From a virus, in the IMG/VR virus record IMGVR_UViG_3300032053_007308, positions 1 to 24,351 of that record: a DNA stretch of 24,351 bases; one strand, 5' to 3'. Position numbers and translations under genes: made by a program. The notes beneath the pieces are model-generated. The model had not been told where the DNA came from. It searched no databases and saw only the letters and a list, made by a program, of their open reading frames with translations. This document shows, one piece after another, positions 1 through 8,878 of the stretch. Position 1 is the first letter of the stretch. Every line of letters starts with the position of its first letter.

Positions 1-1
1 T

Positions 2-682
2 GAGGGTGGATTCGTTGCATGTGCAAATGAAGAGTTGGAGAAGATTGCTCGCAGTTTTCGTGAATGGGGTCGTGGATGCTATTGCGTTGGTCGCAAGGCA
101 AACCTTTCAACCAAGGGAAGTTGTGGTTGCCGCTTTAGCAAGTGGTTGCCTCAAGTGCCTGATGAAATCTTCGACCACAAGTATATCTATGACAACATCG
201 GATACAATCTGAAACCAATTGAGATACAGTGCTCCATTGGTCTTGCTCAATTGGATAAGTTGCCTGAGATTCATCGCCGCAGAAAAGAGAATCACAAGCG
301 TCTGACCGAAATCTTCACCCCATATGAAGAGTTCTTTCATATTCACAAGGCAACGCCAAACTCAGACCCATCGTGGTTTGCTTTCCCCGTAACCGTGCGT
401 GACCGTGCTCCGTTTCGCCGCTCTCACTTCACGACTTGCATGGAAGACCACAAGGTTCAGACCAGAAACTATTTCGGAGGAAATCTATTGCTTCAACCCG
501 CTTACCAAGACGTTAAAGGACTTTGTTGGTTGGGTGGAACAATCGCTGACCCAAAGACGCTATTTCCCGTCGCAACCAAGGTTACAACCGATACTCTGTT
601 CTTGGGAACGAGTCCAGTGATTACCTCACAACAACTGGATTACGTCAAAGAGAACGTGGATCAATTTTTCAAAACTATATGA
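2..682 (+). CDS. RfbH/E1-like NDP-4-keto-6-deoxyglucose 3-dehydrase (DegT family), 5' end outside window
   Basis: This is the C-terminal part of a PLP/PMP-dependent DegT/DnrJ/EryC1-fold enzyme. The reading frame is open to the left edge, so the TTG at 35 is not the real start. It resembles RfbH (DdhC, E1), which removes the C3 hydroxyl of CDP-4-keto-6-deoxyglucose on the route to 3,6-dideoxyhexoses. Visible signs are EGGFVACANEEL at the edge, GRGCYC followed by GSCGCRF (two CxC pairs where E1 enzymes hold their [2Fe-2S] cluster), DHKYIYDNIGYNLKPIEIQ, GLAQLDKLPE, SDPSWFAFPVTV and YFGGNLLLQPAY. In E1 the active-site lysine is a histidine, but that residue lies outside the window. The stop overlaps the next start by ATGA. 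E1 needs an E3-type ferredoxin reductase, which is not seen here. The family call is firm; the exact nucleotide (CDP or dTDP) is inferred. Confidence 0.85.
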   Translation, partial: EGGFVACANEELEKIARSFREWGRGCYCVGRKANLSTKGSCGCRFSKWLPQVPDEIFDHKYIYDNIGYNLKPIEIQCSIGLAQLDKLPEIHRRRKENHKRLTEIFTPYEEFFHIHKATPNSDPSWFAFPVTVRDRAPFRRSHFTTCMEDHKVQTRNYFGGNLLLQPAYQDVKGLCWLGGTIADPKTLFPVATKVTTDTLFLGTSPVITSQQLDYVKENVDQFFKTI

Positions 683-1308
683 GCGAATACACACTAGTAA
701 GAGACATCACCAGCTACGATTATCCTTCCCACATGAAGCGTCCCGAAGGTTTCTTCGGGTCCAACTTCTTCGAGAAACGGATTCCACAATGGAAAACCCA
801 TCTGGGACATTTGATTGGCAAACCCGGCGTCGTCGGTATTGAAGTTGGATGTTTGCACGGAGATTGCTCGGTGTTCTGTGCCGACAAGATTGCCAATGGT
901 TCGGGAAGTGTGCATTATACCATTGACATCCATGAAAATGAATATCTCAAAAACAACATTGCACCTTATGTAGGCAAAAACATTCAGTTTATCAAGGGAC
1001 GTTCTTACGACGTACTCCGCAATGCCTTTACCGAAAAGGTTGCCGATTATATCTACATTGATGGGTCACATTTGGCGATTGACGTATTGAGTGATGCCGT
1101 GCTTGCATGGAGTATTCTCAAAGACGATGGAATCCTCATTTTTGATGATTATGGGTGGGGTATTCATACCACGGACGAGAAACAAAAGCCAAAACTGGCA
1201 ATTGATGCTTTCTTGCAAGCGTATGTCGGTCATTATGTTCTACTTCAACACGGATGGCAAGTATATTTAAAAAAATTACCGTATATATATATTCCAACGA
1301 AGAGTTAA
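679..1308 (+). CDS. Class I SAM-dependent methyltransferase
   Basis: A protein of 209 residues with a Rossmann-type SAM fold. The glycine motif is IEVGCLHGDCS at about residues 53-63. The acidic post-II strand is YTIDIHENEY, and the later strand is DYIYIDGSHLAIDVLSDA followed by DGILIFDDYGWG, typical of the Methyltransf_24/class I group often found in glycan clusters. A sugar hydroxyl is the likely acceptor, judged only from the neighbours. The ATG at 679 overlaps the previous stop (ATGA), so translation is probably coupled. The last codons, from about 1264, turn abruptly AT-rich and encode a KKLPYIYIPTKS tail, as if a recombination joint falls at the gene end. Substrate unknown. Confidence 0.75.
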   Translation: MSEYTLVRDITSYDYPSHMKRPEGFFGSNFFEKRIPQWKTHLGHLIGKPGVVGIEVGCLHGDCSVFCADKIANGSGSVHYTIDIHENEYLKNNIAPYVGKNIQFIKGRSYDVLRNAFTEKVADYIYIDGSHLAIDVLSDAVLAWSILKDDGILIFDDYGWGIHTTDEKQKPKLAIDAFLQAYVGHYVLLQHGWQVYLKKLPYIYIPTKS

Positions 1309-1328
1309 CCGCAAATTATCAATAATTT

Positions 1329-2294
1329 ATGAAGAAAAAAGTTGTTTATGTCACAGGTTGTCTAGGATTTATTGGAGCATATGTCACTGAAGCTTGCTTA
1401 AATGAAGGATGGTATGTTATTGGTGTTGATAAAATGACTTATGCTTCTCAACCTCATAAATTAACACAGTTTAAATGTCGAAAATCATTTAAATTTATCC
1501 AATCTGACATAAATGATTTGACTATGTTATATGATTGTGATTATGTCATTAATACTGCCGCCGAATCGCATGTTGATAATTCTATTGTTAGTAGTAGAGA
1601 ATTTTTACATTCCAATATTAATGGTGTTCATAACCTGTTAGAACTAATTCGTCAAAAGAATCGTTTTCAAATGCCAATACTTTTACATTTTAGTACTGAT
1701 GAAGTATATGGAGATATAGAAAAAGGATCTCATATAGAAACCGATCTTCTTACACCAAGCAATCCCTACTCTGCAACTAAGGCGTCAGCAGACATGTTAA
1801 TTACTGCTTGGGGAAGAACTTTTAAACTACCTTACATAATTGTCAGACCGACAAATAACTATGGTATTGGTCAATATCCTGAAAAACTCATCCCGAAGAT
1901 GTGTAAACTACTTCAATTAAATAAAAAAATTCCACTTCATAATAAAGGTCTTCCAAGAAGAATATGGTTACACGCAAAAGATACAGCGGATGCAATAATA
2001 ACCATTATTCATAATAATGATGATGGACAATGCCTCAATCAAATCTATAATATCTCTGGAAATTGTGAACTATCTAATATTGATGTTATCACGAAAGTTA
2101 TAACACAATTCAATGGAGATGCGGCATTCAAAATTGAAGATTACTGTGATTTTTCTTATGTTCGTGATGGACAAGATGTACGTTATAGCCTAGATGATAC
2201 AAAACTACATAAACTCGGATGGAATAATAAATGCGATCTTGATAAAGAGATACCATTTGTGGTAGAATACTACAAGAATAATTTTATATGGTAA
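1329..2294 (+). CDS. RmlB-like NDP-glucose 4,6-dehydratase (extended SDR)
   Basis: A protein of 321 residues in the dTDP-glucose 4,6-dehydratase family, which converts NDP-glucose to NDP-4-keto-6-deoxyglucose. Visible motifs in order are the NAD-binding VTGCLGFIG (TGxxGxxG), NTAAESHVDNSI, the active-site STDEVYGD with its Asp-Glu pair, the catalytic YSATK (YxxxK), VRPTNNYGIGQYPEKLIPKM, and RDGQDVRYSLDDTKLHKLGW near the C-terminus. All catalytic positions appear present. It is somewhat shorter than typical RmlB (about 350). It begins 20 nt after the methyltransferase stop and is clearly more AT-rich than the two genes before it. In this operon it would make the substrate of the E1-like enzyme. 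Whether it uses dTDP or CDP sugar cannot be read from sequence alone; no nucleotidyltransferase is in the window. Confidence 0.85.
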   Translation: MKKKVVYVTGCLGFIGAYVTEACLNEGWYVIGVDKMTYASQPHKLTQFKCRKSFKFIQSDINDLTMLYDCDYVINTAAESHVDNSIVSSREFLHSNINGVHNLLELIRQKNRFQMPILLHFSTDEVYGDIEKGSHIETDLLTPSNPYSATKASADMLITAWGRTFKLPYIIVRPTNNYGIGQYPEKLIPKMCKLLQLNKKIPLHNKGLPRRIWLHAKDTADAIITIIHNNDDGQCLNQIYNISGNCELSNIDVITKVITQFNGDAAFKIEDYCDFSYVRDGQDVRYSLDDTKLHKLGWNNKCDLDKEIPFVVEYYKNNFIW

Positions 2295-2297
2295 TCT

Positions 2298-4136
2298 ATG
2301 AAAATAAAAGTTAGCGATTTAATTGCAGAATTCTTAGAAAAATCCGAAATAAAAACAGTATTTGGCATAATTGGATCAGCCAATTCTCATATTTTTGATT
2401 CCATAACTAAACGAGGATACACACAAATTGTATGTGTTCATCACGAGCAAGCAGCAGTGATGGCTATGGGAGCATACTTTCGCACCTGTGGTAAACTATC
2501 TGCGGCTCTTGTCACTGCAGGAGCGGGGTCGTCCAATGCCATTACGGGAGTAATCAGTAATTGGGCGGATTCCATTCCGGGAATCATAATTTCGGGACAA
2601 GAGGAATCCAAATTTTTAGATCAACATGATAGACTTCGGATGTATGGCATTCAGGGATTCGATTCTCCGAAAATGGTTAAAGATGTTACAAAATATGCCA
2701 AAACCATTATTAATGAAACAAGTGTTCAAAATGAACTTGAATATGCTTATTTAATAACTCAATCTGAACGACCTGGACCTGTCTGGTTAAACTTCCCATT
2801 TGATATTCAATCTAAGATGATTGAGAGTAGTAATTGGACACTTAAATCCACTCGTCCACTTATGCAGTTCGATGCTGCACCATTGGTGGTTCAAATGGAT
2901 ATAGATTATATTCTTAAACAATTAAAAGAAGCAAAACGACCAGTTATATGGGCTGGACATGGTGTTCGACTATCAGGAATGAAAGATGAATTTAAAAAAT
3001 TAATAGAGCAACTTCAAATTCCTGTTATTTTAACATGGAGTGGTATAGACCTTCTCCATAATGAACATCCTCTCTATTTCGGGCGAGGGGGAGTAACTGG
3101 AATACGATATTCAAATTTCATAATTCAAAATTGTGATTTTTTATTGGTTGTTGGTAGTCGTTTGTCACTCATGCAAACCGGATATGATATATCCCTATTT
3201 GCTCCTAAAGCTAAAATTGTGATGGTGGATATTGACCGCAAAGAGAGTTCCAAACATCCAAATAAATATGAGCGAGTCATCCTACAAGATTGCCGCACGT
3301 TTGTTCCGGAGATGATTTCGAGAAATCAATCCTTTCCAAACCAAGAATGGATGAATTATTGTCGTAAGATGAAAGAGAAATATCCAGTCATCGAGGAATG
3401 CCATAAGGATGGTGGCCCGAACTATCTCAATTCTTACCGCTTCATTGACAAATTGTGTGACTATATTGATGACGACGCTATCATCGTCACTGATATGGGG
3501 ACCGGGTTACTAAGCGGGCACCACTCCATGCGATTAAAACCAAACCAACTCATGTTTACTTCACTTGGTCTTGGAGAGATGGGGTATGGATTACCAGGGG
3601 CGATTGGTGCTGCTAAAGCCTTTCCCGGCAGACAAGTAATCTGTCTTAACTGTGATGGTGGAATGATGATGAACTTGCAAGAACTGCAAACTATCGTTCA
3701 TCATAAACTTCCCATCAAGATTATCATATTCAATAATGATGGATACTTGATGATTAAGCATACTCAAAATCTGCTCTTCAAAGGATACCGAACTGCGGTA
3801 GATAAAAAAACTGGGGTGAGTCTGCCCAACTATCAAAAAATTGGACAGGCGTTTGAAATCAGAAGCAATCAGCTAAAAAGCTGGTCCGACTTTGACTGCG
3901 CTATTACCCACTGGTTGTACTACAAAATGCCAGCCATACTTGAAGTATTCATGGATCCAGAACAAGAATTTTTACCCAAGGTCAAAGGATTAGCAAACGA
4001 AGATGGAACAATTACCGCAGCACCACTTGAAGAAATGTATCCTCTTCTATCCTATGAAGAAATGGAAGGCGTCATGATTTCGGGAATGAGTGAACGCTCG
4101 AAAAAGATTTTAAGACTATGCAAGCTACATGAATAA
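2298..4136 (+). CDS. Acetolactate-synthase-like thiamine diphosphate enzyme (YerE-type candidate)
   Basis: A protein of 612 residues with the three-domain layout of ThDP enzymes. The N-terminal Pyr domain has KTVFGIIGSANSHIFD and the catalytic glutamate in CVHHEQAAVMAMGAY. A central domain has PVIWAGHGVR and LLVVGSRLS. The C-terminal PP domain has LGLGEMGYGLPGAIGAA and the Mg/ThDP motif NCDGGMMMNLQELQTIVHHKLPIK...FNNDGY. The first glycine of the usual GDG is a cysteine here (CDG). ThDP enzymes beside RfbH-type dehydrases include YerE, which adds a two-carbon unit from pyruvate to a 3,6-dideoxy-4-ketohexose to form yersiniose. That is the preferred reading here, by context. The stop overlaps the next start by 8 nt. 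GC content varies in blocks along the gene. Family firm, reaction inferred. Confidence 0.8.
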   Translation: MKIKVSDLIAEFLEKSEIKTVFGIIGSANSHIFDSITKRGYTQIVCVHHEQAAVMAMGAYFRTCGKLSAALVTAGAGSSNAITGVISNWADSIPGIIISGQEESKFLDQHDRLRMYGIQGFDSPKMVKDVTKYAKTIINETSVQNELEYAYLITQSERPGPVWLNFPFDIQSKMIESSNWTLKSTRPLMQFDAAPLVVQMDIDYILKQLKEAKRPVIWAGHGVRLSGMKDEFKKLIEQLQIPVILTWSGIDLLHNEHPLYFGRGGVTGIRYSNFIIQNCDFLLVVGSRLSLMQTGYDISLFAPKAKIVMVDIDRKESSKHPNKYERVILQDCRTFVPEMISRNQSFPNQEWMNYCRKMKEKYPVIEECHKDGGPNYLNSYRFIDKLCDYIDDDAIIVTDMGTGLLSGHHSMRLKPNQLMFTSLGLGEMGYGLPGAIGAAKAFPGRQVICLNCDGGMMMNLQELQTIVHHKLPIKIIIFNNDGYLMIKHTQNLLFKGYRTAVDKKTGVSLPNYQKIGQAFEIRSNQLKSWSDFDCAITHWLYYKMPAILEVFMDPEQEFLPKVKGLANEDGTITAAPLEEMYPLLSYEEMEGVMISGMSERSKKILRLCKLHE

Positions 4137-4986
4137 AGTAAAAGCAGCAATCATAGGGACAGGAAACATTGGAACAGATCTTATGGTCAAGACGCTGAAA
4201 TCCAATGTGCTTGAGTTAACTGCGTTTATTGGGCGCAGGGCAAATTCTATTGGAATTCAAAAAGCAATTGAAATGGGGGTCAATACTTCAATTGAAGGTA
4301 TTGATTATTTCAAAATAAATCCTAAACTCGATGTCGTATTCGATTGCACCGACGCATTTACTGCTAATCAAAATTGGTCAATTTTTCAGGATTTGGGGTT
4401 GCATGTTATTGATATGACACCATCCAAAATCGGTGAAATGTGTGTTCCAGTTATAAATCGAGATGTTATTCTCACTTACAAAAATGTAAATATGGTGACT
4501 TGTGGTGGACAAGCATCTATACCAATACTTAATTTAATATCAAATTGTTGTAATGAGATTGAATACATAGAAATCGTATCTCAAATCGCATCTAAAAGTG
4601 CCGGATTAGCAACTCGTGTTAATATCGACCAATATATCCATACCACCGAGGATGCCATTAGCAAATTTACTAATTGTAAATCATGTAAAGTAATTCTAAA
4701 TCTAAACCCCGCCGAGCCATGTGTGGATATGCAAACTACAATATTTGTCAAATCTGGAGAGGTCAATTTTGATACTCTTCAAGAGAATTTGAATGAACGT
4801 ATTAAGTTAGTTCGTAAGTATGTTCCTAACTATGAATTAGTTATGATGCCAATTATAAACGAAGACGGCATTCTTATATTAAGCATACGGGTTAAAGGTG
4901 CTGGTGATTTTCTGCCTAGTTATGCAGGAAACTTGGATATTATCAATTGCGCTGCCATAAACGTAGCAGAAAGGTTGATAGCATGA
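4129..4986 (+). CDS. Acylating acetaldehyde dehydrogenase (DmpF/MhpF family)
   Basis: A protein of 285 residues that in its family oxidises acetaldehyde to acetyl-CoA with NAD. The N-terminus has the dinucleotide motif AIIGTGNIGTDLMVK. The middle carries DVVFDCTDA, and the catalytic cysteine sits in MVTCGGQASIP at about residue 126. The dimer/C-terminal domain carries QIASKSAGLATRVNIDQYIHTTEDAI, and the C-terminus has GAGDFLPSYAGNLDIINCAA. The length is slightly under the usual 300-316. The start overlaps the ThDP gene by 8 nt, and the stop overlaps the aldolase start by ATGA. In degradation pathways this enzyme channels acetaldehyde directly from its aldolase partner, which is the next gene, so the pair probably forms a complex. 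A role inside a sugar operon is an inference. Confidence 0.85.
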   Translation: MNKVKAAIIGTGNIGTDLMVKTLKSNVLELTAFIGRRANSIGIQKAIEMGVNTSIEGIDYFKINPKLDVVFDCTDAFTANQNWSIFQDLGLHVIDMTPSKIGEMCVPVINRDVILTYKNVNMVTCGGQASIPILNLISNCCNEIEYIEIVSQIASKSAGLATRVNIDQYIHTTEDAISKFTNCKSCKVILNLNPAEPCVDMQTTIFVKSGEVNFDTLQENLNERIKLVRKYVPNYELVMMPIINEDGILILSIRVKGAGDFLPSYAGNLDIINCAAINVAERLIA

Positions 4987-6032
4987 GAACTATAATAATT
5001 AGTGACCCTTCCCTTAGAGACGGAAACCACTGTGTAAAGCATAAAATTGACCTTGCAAGTGTCGCTCGCTATTGCAAATTCGCTGAAAGTGCCAAAATTC
5101 CTATTGTAGAAGTGGGTCATGGCAATGGAATTGGTGCATCTTCTCTGTTAATTGGGCAAATGCCCCATACCGACGCTCAAATGCTCTCTATAGCACGGGA
5201 AAACCTCAAAGAAACGAAACTGGGGGTTCATGTTATTCCCGGTATGGCAACTATAAAAAAGGATATTCAACCCGCCATTGATGTTGGAGTTGATGTTTTC
5301 CGAATTGCGAGTCATGTTACCGAGGCAAACATTACTCAAAAGCATATTGAGTATGTTCGTAACAAGGGCAAGACAGTCTATGGTGTACTTATGATGTCTG
5401 CACTTGTCGATACCAAAACTTTAGTGTCAGAGGCAAAAAAGATGGAGTCGTATGGTGCCGAGACATTTCTAATCATGGATTCCACTGGCACATATCTTCC
5501 GAGAGATGTTGAGGGAAGAATTAAGGCACTGAAAGACAATCTATCAATAAGAATTGGGTTTCATGGTCATAACAACTTAGGACTTGCAATTGCAAATTCA
5601 CTTGTTGCAGTTCAATGTGGAGCAGATGTAATAGATGCTTGCATTCGTGGGTTTGGAGCAGGGGCAGGAAATACTCAACTTGAGGCTCTCATCCCTGTAA
5701 TGGAACAATATGGATACAACACAAACATTTCGTTTCAAAAAGTAATTATCGAAGCAGATGCCGTAATGGAATATATGGTTAAAACAGTTCCCGTGACTGC
5801 GCCTATAAACATACTAACCGGATTGACGAAACTGTTCTCTGGGTTTGAGAAACCAATTGTTAAGGCATCAAAACTATATGGAGTGGAATATTCTTCGCTT
5901 ATTTTTGAACTTGGCAATCGTAAATTGGTAGCTGGGCAAGAAGATCTGATTCTGGAAATTGCTCAAAACCTTAAAAAGACTCAAATAACTGATAAGTCTG
6001 ATAATGGATGGGAAAGAATTTCTTGTCCATAA
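4983..6032 (+). CDS. 4-hydroxy-2-oxovalerate aldolase (DmpG/MhpE family)
   Basis: A protein of 349 residues from the ATG at 4983, which overlaps the previous stop as ATGA. This start gives the normal DmpG length, while an upstream in-frame start at 4947 would run far into the preceding gene. The HMGL-type TIM barrel starts with DPSLRDGNH (usual DVTLRDG), carrying the catalytic Arg-Asp. Further motifs are VEVGHGNG, VFRIASHVTEA, MDSTGTYLP and the metal-binding HGHNN, then ADVIDACIRGFGAGAGNTQLE. The family cleaves 4-hydroxy-2-oxovalerate to pyruvate and acetaldehyde, which the partner dehydrogenase turns into acetyl-CoA. Together with the ThDP gene it forms a two-carbon/three-carbon module embedded among sugar genes. 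The direction and natural substrate here are not known. Confidence 0.87.
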   Translation: MRTIIISDPSLRDGNHCVKHKIDLASVARYCKFAESAKIPIVEVGHGNGIGASSLLIGQMPHTDAQMLSIARENLKETKLGVHVIPGMATIKKDIQPAIDVGVDVFRIASHVTEANITQKHIEYVRNKGKTVYGVLMMSALVDTKTLVSEAKKMESYGAETFLIMDSTGTYLPRDVEGRIKALKDNLSIRIGFHGHNNLGLAIANSLVAVQCGADVIDACIRGFGAGAGNTQLEALIPVMEQYGYNTNISFQKVIIEADAVMEYMVKTVPVTAPINILTGLTKLFSGFEKPIVKASKLYGVEYSSLIFELGNRKLVAGQEDLILEIAQNLKKTQITDKSDNGWERISCP

Positions 6033-6041
6033 TTTAAACAC

Positions 6042-6956
6042 ATGAAAATAATAGTTACAGGAGCAAATGGATTCATCGGACGAAACATCGTCAAAAAATG
6101 TATTGACCTTGGACATATAGTTCATGGAATTTCCCTTCATACAAACAATCTGATTGATTTACTACCAAATATGACATTCACTGCTTGTGATATGAGCGAT
6201 ATTAAAAGCATGAAAAATCAAATCGTAGAGTTTGCCCCAGATGTTATAATTCACTGTGCTTGGTGGGGTGGTAATAAATTTGCAGACACCAATCATCAAG
6301 ATCAATTTCATAAAAACATTCCGCCGTTGGTTCAACTCATGGATATCGTTTGTGACAGCGGAGCATCGAAATTTGTCGGACTTGGATCTGCGGCAGAATA
6401 TGGTAGAAATGAATGTAGCATTAAAGAATTTGCGGCATGTAATCCAGACAATTTGTATGGTGCTACTAAAAACATGGCTAAGATATACACAGAACAAATT
6501 TGCAAACAGAAATATATCAACTGGTTATGGGTTCGTCCATTCTATACCTATGGACCATATGATATTAAAACAAGACTCATTCCGAAAACCATTATAGCAT
6601 GTTTAAAAAATGAGAAAATAGTATTGAATGACTGCGAGGTTCATATTGATTATTTTTACATTGATGATTTTGTCAACTCACTCTATGATTTAATAGTTTA
6701 CGGGCACGAAGGAATAATCAACATTTGTTCGGGATACCCAACCAGTGTCAAACATGTCATCAATCAAATTAAGAACTTAACTAATAGTTCATCCGAAATT
6801 ATTTTCGACCCAACATTGAATAGGAAAGATTCTCCGAAATGGTTGGTAGGAAACAATTATAAGTTGTGTTTACGATTAAATCCTATATTAAGACCCGTAG
6901 TATTAAGTGATGGATTACTTAGAACTATAAACTTTTACAAAAACACAATGGTTTAA
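6042..6956 (+). CDS. NAD(P)-dependent extended-SDR epimerase/reductase (RfbJ/YerF-like)
   Basis: A protein of 304 residues with an intact extended-SDR core: nucleotide motif VTGANGFIGRNIV at the N-terminus, VIIHCAWWGG, GLGSAAEYG in the place of the catalytic Ser/Thr region, and the YGATK catalytic YxxxK. VRPFYTYGP and DYFYIDDFV follow. The overall form recalls CDP-abequose/paratose synthases (RfbJ) and the YerF reductase, which reduce the 4-keto group of a 3,6-dideoxyhexose as the last step before transfer. It starts 9 nt after the aldolase stop. The role as final reductase of the pathway comes from family and context. A plain epimerase remains possible. Confidence 0.75.
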   Translation: MKIIVTGANGFIGRNIVKKCIDLGHIVHGISLHTNNLIDLLPNMTFTACDMSDIKSMKNQIVEFAPDVIIHCAWWGGNKFADTNHQDQFHKNIPPLVQLMDIVCDSGASKFVGLGSAAEYGRNECSIKEFAACNPDNLYGATKNMAKIYTEQICKQKYINWLWVRPFYTYGPYDIKTRLIPKTIIACLKNEKIVLNDCEVHIDYFYIDDFVNSLYDLIVYGHEGIINICSGYPTSVKHVINQIKNLTNSSSEIIFDPTLNRKDSPKWLVGNNYKLCLRLNPILRPVVLSDGLLRTINFYKNTMV

Positions 6957-6960
6957 ACAT

Positions 6961-8238
6961 ATGGAAAAAATAACCTTTTGTATAAACACTTCCATTAATG
7001 AACGTAGCCACATCGAGTTGCTATTTCGTTCCCTGAATAAAAATCTCGCTCATAAAGACCACGACATAATAGTTTACATTGAAAACGATAATCAAAGAAC
7101 TACTGAATTTTTGTTGACGCAGAAGGAACACTTTCCAAACCTAAAAATAGTAAAAAATCCACTTCCAGTTCCACTGGACTATTCCAGAAATATCAATCTG
7201 ATGTTTGAGATGGCTAAAACCGATATCGTGTCCTATTTGCAATCAGATATGGTTATATGTAGAGGTTATGATGAAGAAGTAGTCAAACAATTAACTCCTG
7301 ATACGATTATATCATCAACCCGTATAGAACCTCCTCTACATCCGCCATCATCCGAAAAAATAACATATGATTTTGGTGTAGATCCCAAGACCTTTAATTT
7401 AGACGAATTTTCAATATTTGCAGATTCTCAGAAGCGTCTTACAACCACCGCATATTTCTTTGCTCCATTCACATTGTATAAAAAAAACTGGGTTGATATC
7501 GGAGGTCATGATATTTTATTCCGGCGATCAAGAGTAGATTCAGATATAGCATATAGATTTGCTATGCAAGGATTAAAACTCAAACAAGCATGGAATGTTT
7601 TAGTATATCATTTTACATGCACATCATCTCGTGGACCAGAATGGTGGACGGAAAAATCCAAACCCCGAATACAAATTCAAAATCAAGCGGACGTGATTGA
7701 GATGGGAAGATTTCTGCGTAAATGGCCACAGTTTAAACATCCAACGACGTTTGATCCATTAACTGAATATAAGTACCATGTAAGTGCAAATTTTAGAAAT
7801 GTAACTCCGCATAATGCACAGTCAATTCTCCAAAACTACTATCGATTCAACCATATTTATATTGATAACGAACTTGTCCGTGAAAGTCTCAGGTCCGAGT
7901 ATGATAATTTTCACACATATGCCAACATACTTCTCAATTTCACACCGGAGCAGTGGAAACAGTATAAAAAATATTTAAGAACATGGGAGTTTGATGATAT
8001 TTTTGTGTCCACACCAATTATAAATGATGATGTTATTATAGATGTTGACCCACAAACCATGGATGTATTTACTAATCCAATTGTAGTTCAAATCAATGAT
8101 ATCGTCCATCAATCTGATATAGGACAATATGAGTGTGGAACCGGCGTTTTAACTATTAACCGCGTAGTTAATCGCATCACGGAAAATATTACGGTAAAAA
8201 ATCCATCAACCGACGACATACAATTCCTTTTATTATAA
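6961..8238 (+). CDS. Glycosyltransferase, GT-A/GT2-like
   Basis: A protein of 425 residues. The N-terminal half resembles GT-A glycosyltransferases. It starts with an opening strand ITFCINTSINERSHIELLFRSL, followed by HDIIVYIEND, DYSRNINLMFEMAKTDIVSYLQSDMVI (the SDM is a possible DxD equivalent), YFFAPFTLYKKNWVDIGGHD and RRSRVDSDIAYRFAMQGLKLK, a typical GT2 acceptor-side ED-like motif. The C-terminal about 190 residues have no fold I recognise. The gene begins 4 nt after the SDR stop and ends 1 nt before the next start. It is the only clear transferase in the window, so it probably moves the sugar made by the operon. Donor and acceptor are unknown; LPS, capsule or a phage virion protein are all possible. 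Confidence 0.72.
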   Translation: MEKITFCINTSINERSHIELLFRSLNKNLAHKDHDIIVYIENDNQRTTEFLLTQKEHFPNLKIVKNPLPVPLDYSRNINLMFEMAKTDIVSYLQSDMVICRGYDEEVVKQLTPDTIISSTRIEPPLHPPSSEKITYDFGVDPKTFNLDEFSIFADSQKRLTTTAYFFAPFTLYKKNWVDIGGHDILFRRSRVDSDIAYRFAMQGLKLKQAWNVLVYHFTCTSSRGPEWWTEKSKPRIQIQNQADVIEMGRFLRKWPQFKHPTTFDPLTEYKYHVSANFRNVTPHNAQSILQNYYRFNHIYIDNELVRESLRSEYDNFHTYANILLNFTPEQWKQYKKYLRTWEFDDIFVSTPIINDDVIIDVDPQTMDVFTNPIVVQINDIVHQSDIGQYECGTGVLTINRVVNRITENITVKNPSTDDIQFLLL

Positions 8239-8239
8239 T

Positions 8240-8875
8240 ATGCAAAACATACCCGACCAATTACTATTCATAAACAATGACTTGTGGTGGCACAAATACA
8301 ATATTGGAGAATATGAATATCAGCTAAAAGTCAATAGCGATTTCATGAAGAAAGTCCTCCCACATCTAAAAGGAAACGACGTAACAATTCAAGCAGGAGG
8401 AAGTTGTGGATGGTTGGTACGTCAAATTCAATCCCATTTCAAACATACCTATACCTTTGAACCAGATTATTTAAGTTTTCTATGTTTATGTCTAAACCTT
8501 CCCTACCTGAATGTATCAAAATTCAATGCCTGTGTTGGAAATGAACGAAAATTAGTTAGTATGTCCAACCATTACGACAACCTATCAAGTTCAGGATACA
8601 TAAATGGAAAAGGCAAAATTCCAACCTTATTGATTGATGACTTAAACGTAGATGCATGTGATTTTATACAATTAGATTTGGAGGGGTTTGAATATAATGG
8701 ATTAATGGGAGCAAAAAAGACAATTGAAAAGTTTCACCCACTCATTTGTGTTGAATGCTGTTGGCAACATCGGTTTAACTCAAGTCCTGAACAAATAGAA
8801 AACTTGTTGATAAAAGAATTGGGATATACAATGGTGGAAAATCTAAACGCTGACCGAATGTATAAATACTTATAA
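8240..8875 (+). CDS. FkbM-family SAM methyltransferase
   Basis: A protein of 211 residues. FkbM-type features are TIQAGGSCGWLVRQI (glycine-rich SAM loop), YTFEPDYLSFLCLCLN, and the diagnostic IQLDLEGFEYNGLMGAKKTIEKF followed by PLICVE. FkbM proteins O-methylate hydroxyl groups in polyketides and glycans. Here it likely caps the sugar or glycan made by this operon. It starts one base after the glycosyltransferase stop. The GGSCGW variant of the usual GANIG loop is a form I associate with FkbM-like genes in phage and glycan clusters. Acceptor not determinable. Confidence 0.75.
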   Translation: MQNIPDQLLFINNDLWWHKYNIGEYEYQLKVNSDFMKKVLPHLKGNDVTIQAGGSCGWLVRQIQSHFKHTYTFEPDYLSFLCLCLNLPYLNVSKFNACVGNERKLVSMSNHYDNLSSSGYINGKGKIPTLLIDDLNVDACDFIQLDLEGFEYNGLMGAKKTIEKFHPLICVECCWQHRFNSSPEQIENLLIKELGYTMVENLNADRMYKYL

Positions 8876-8878
8876 ACA

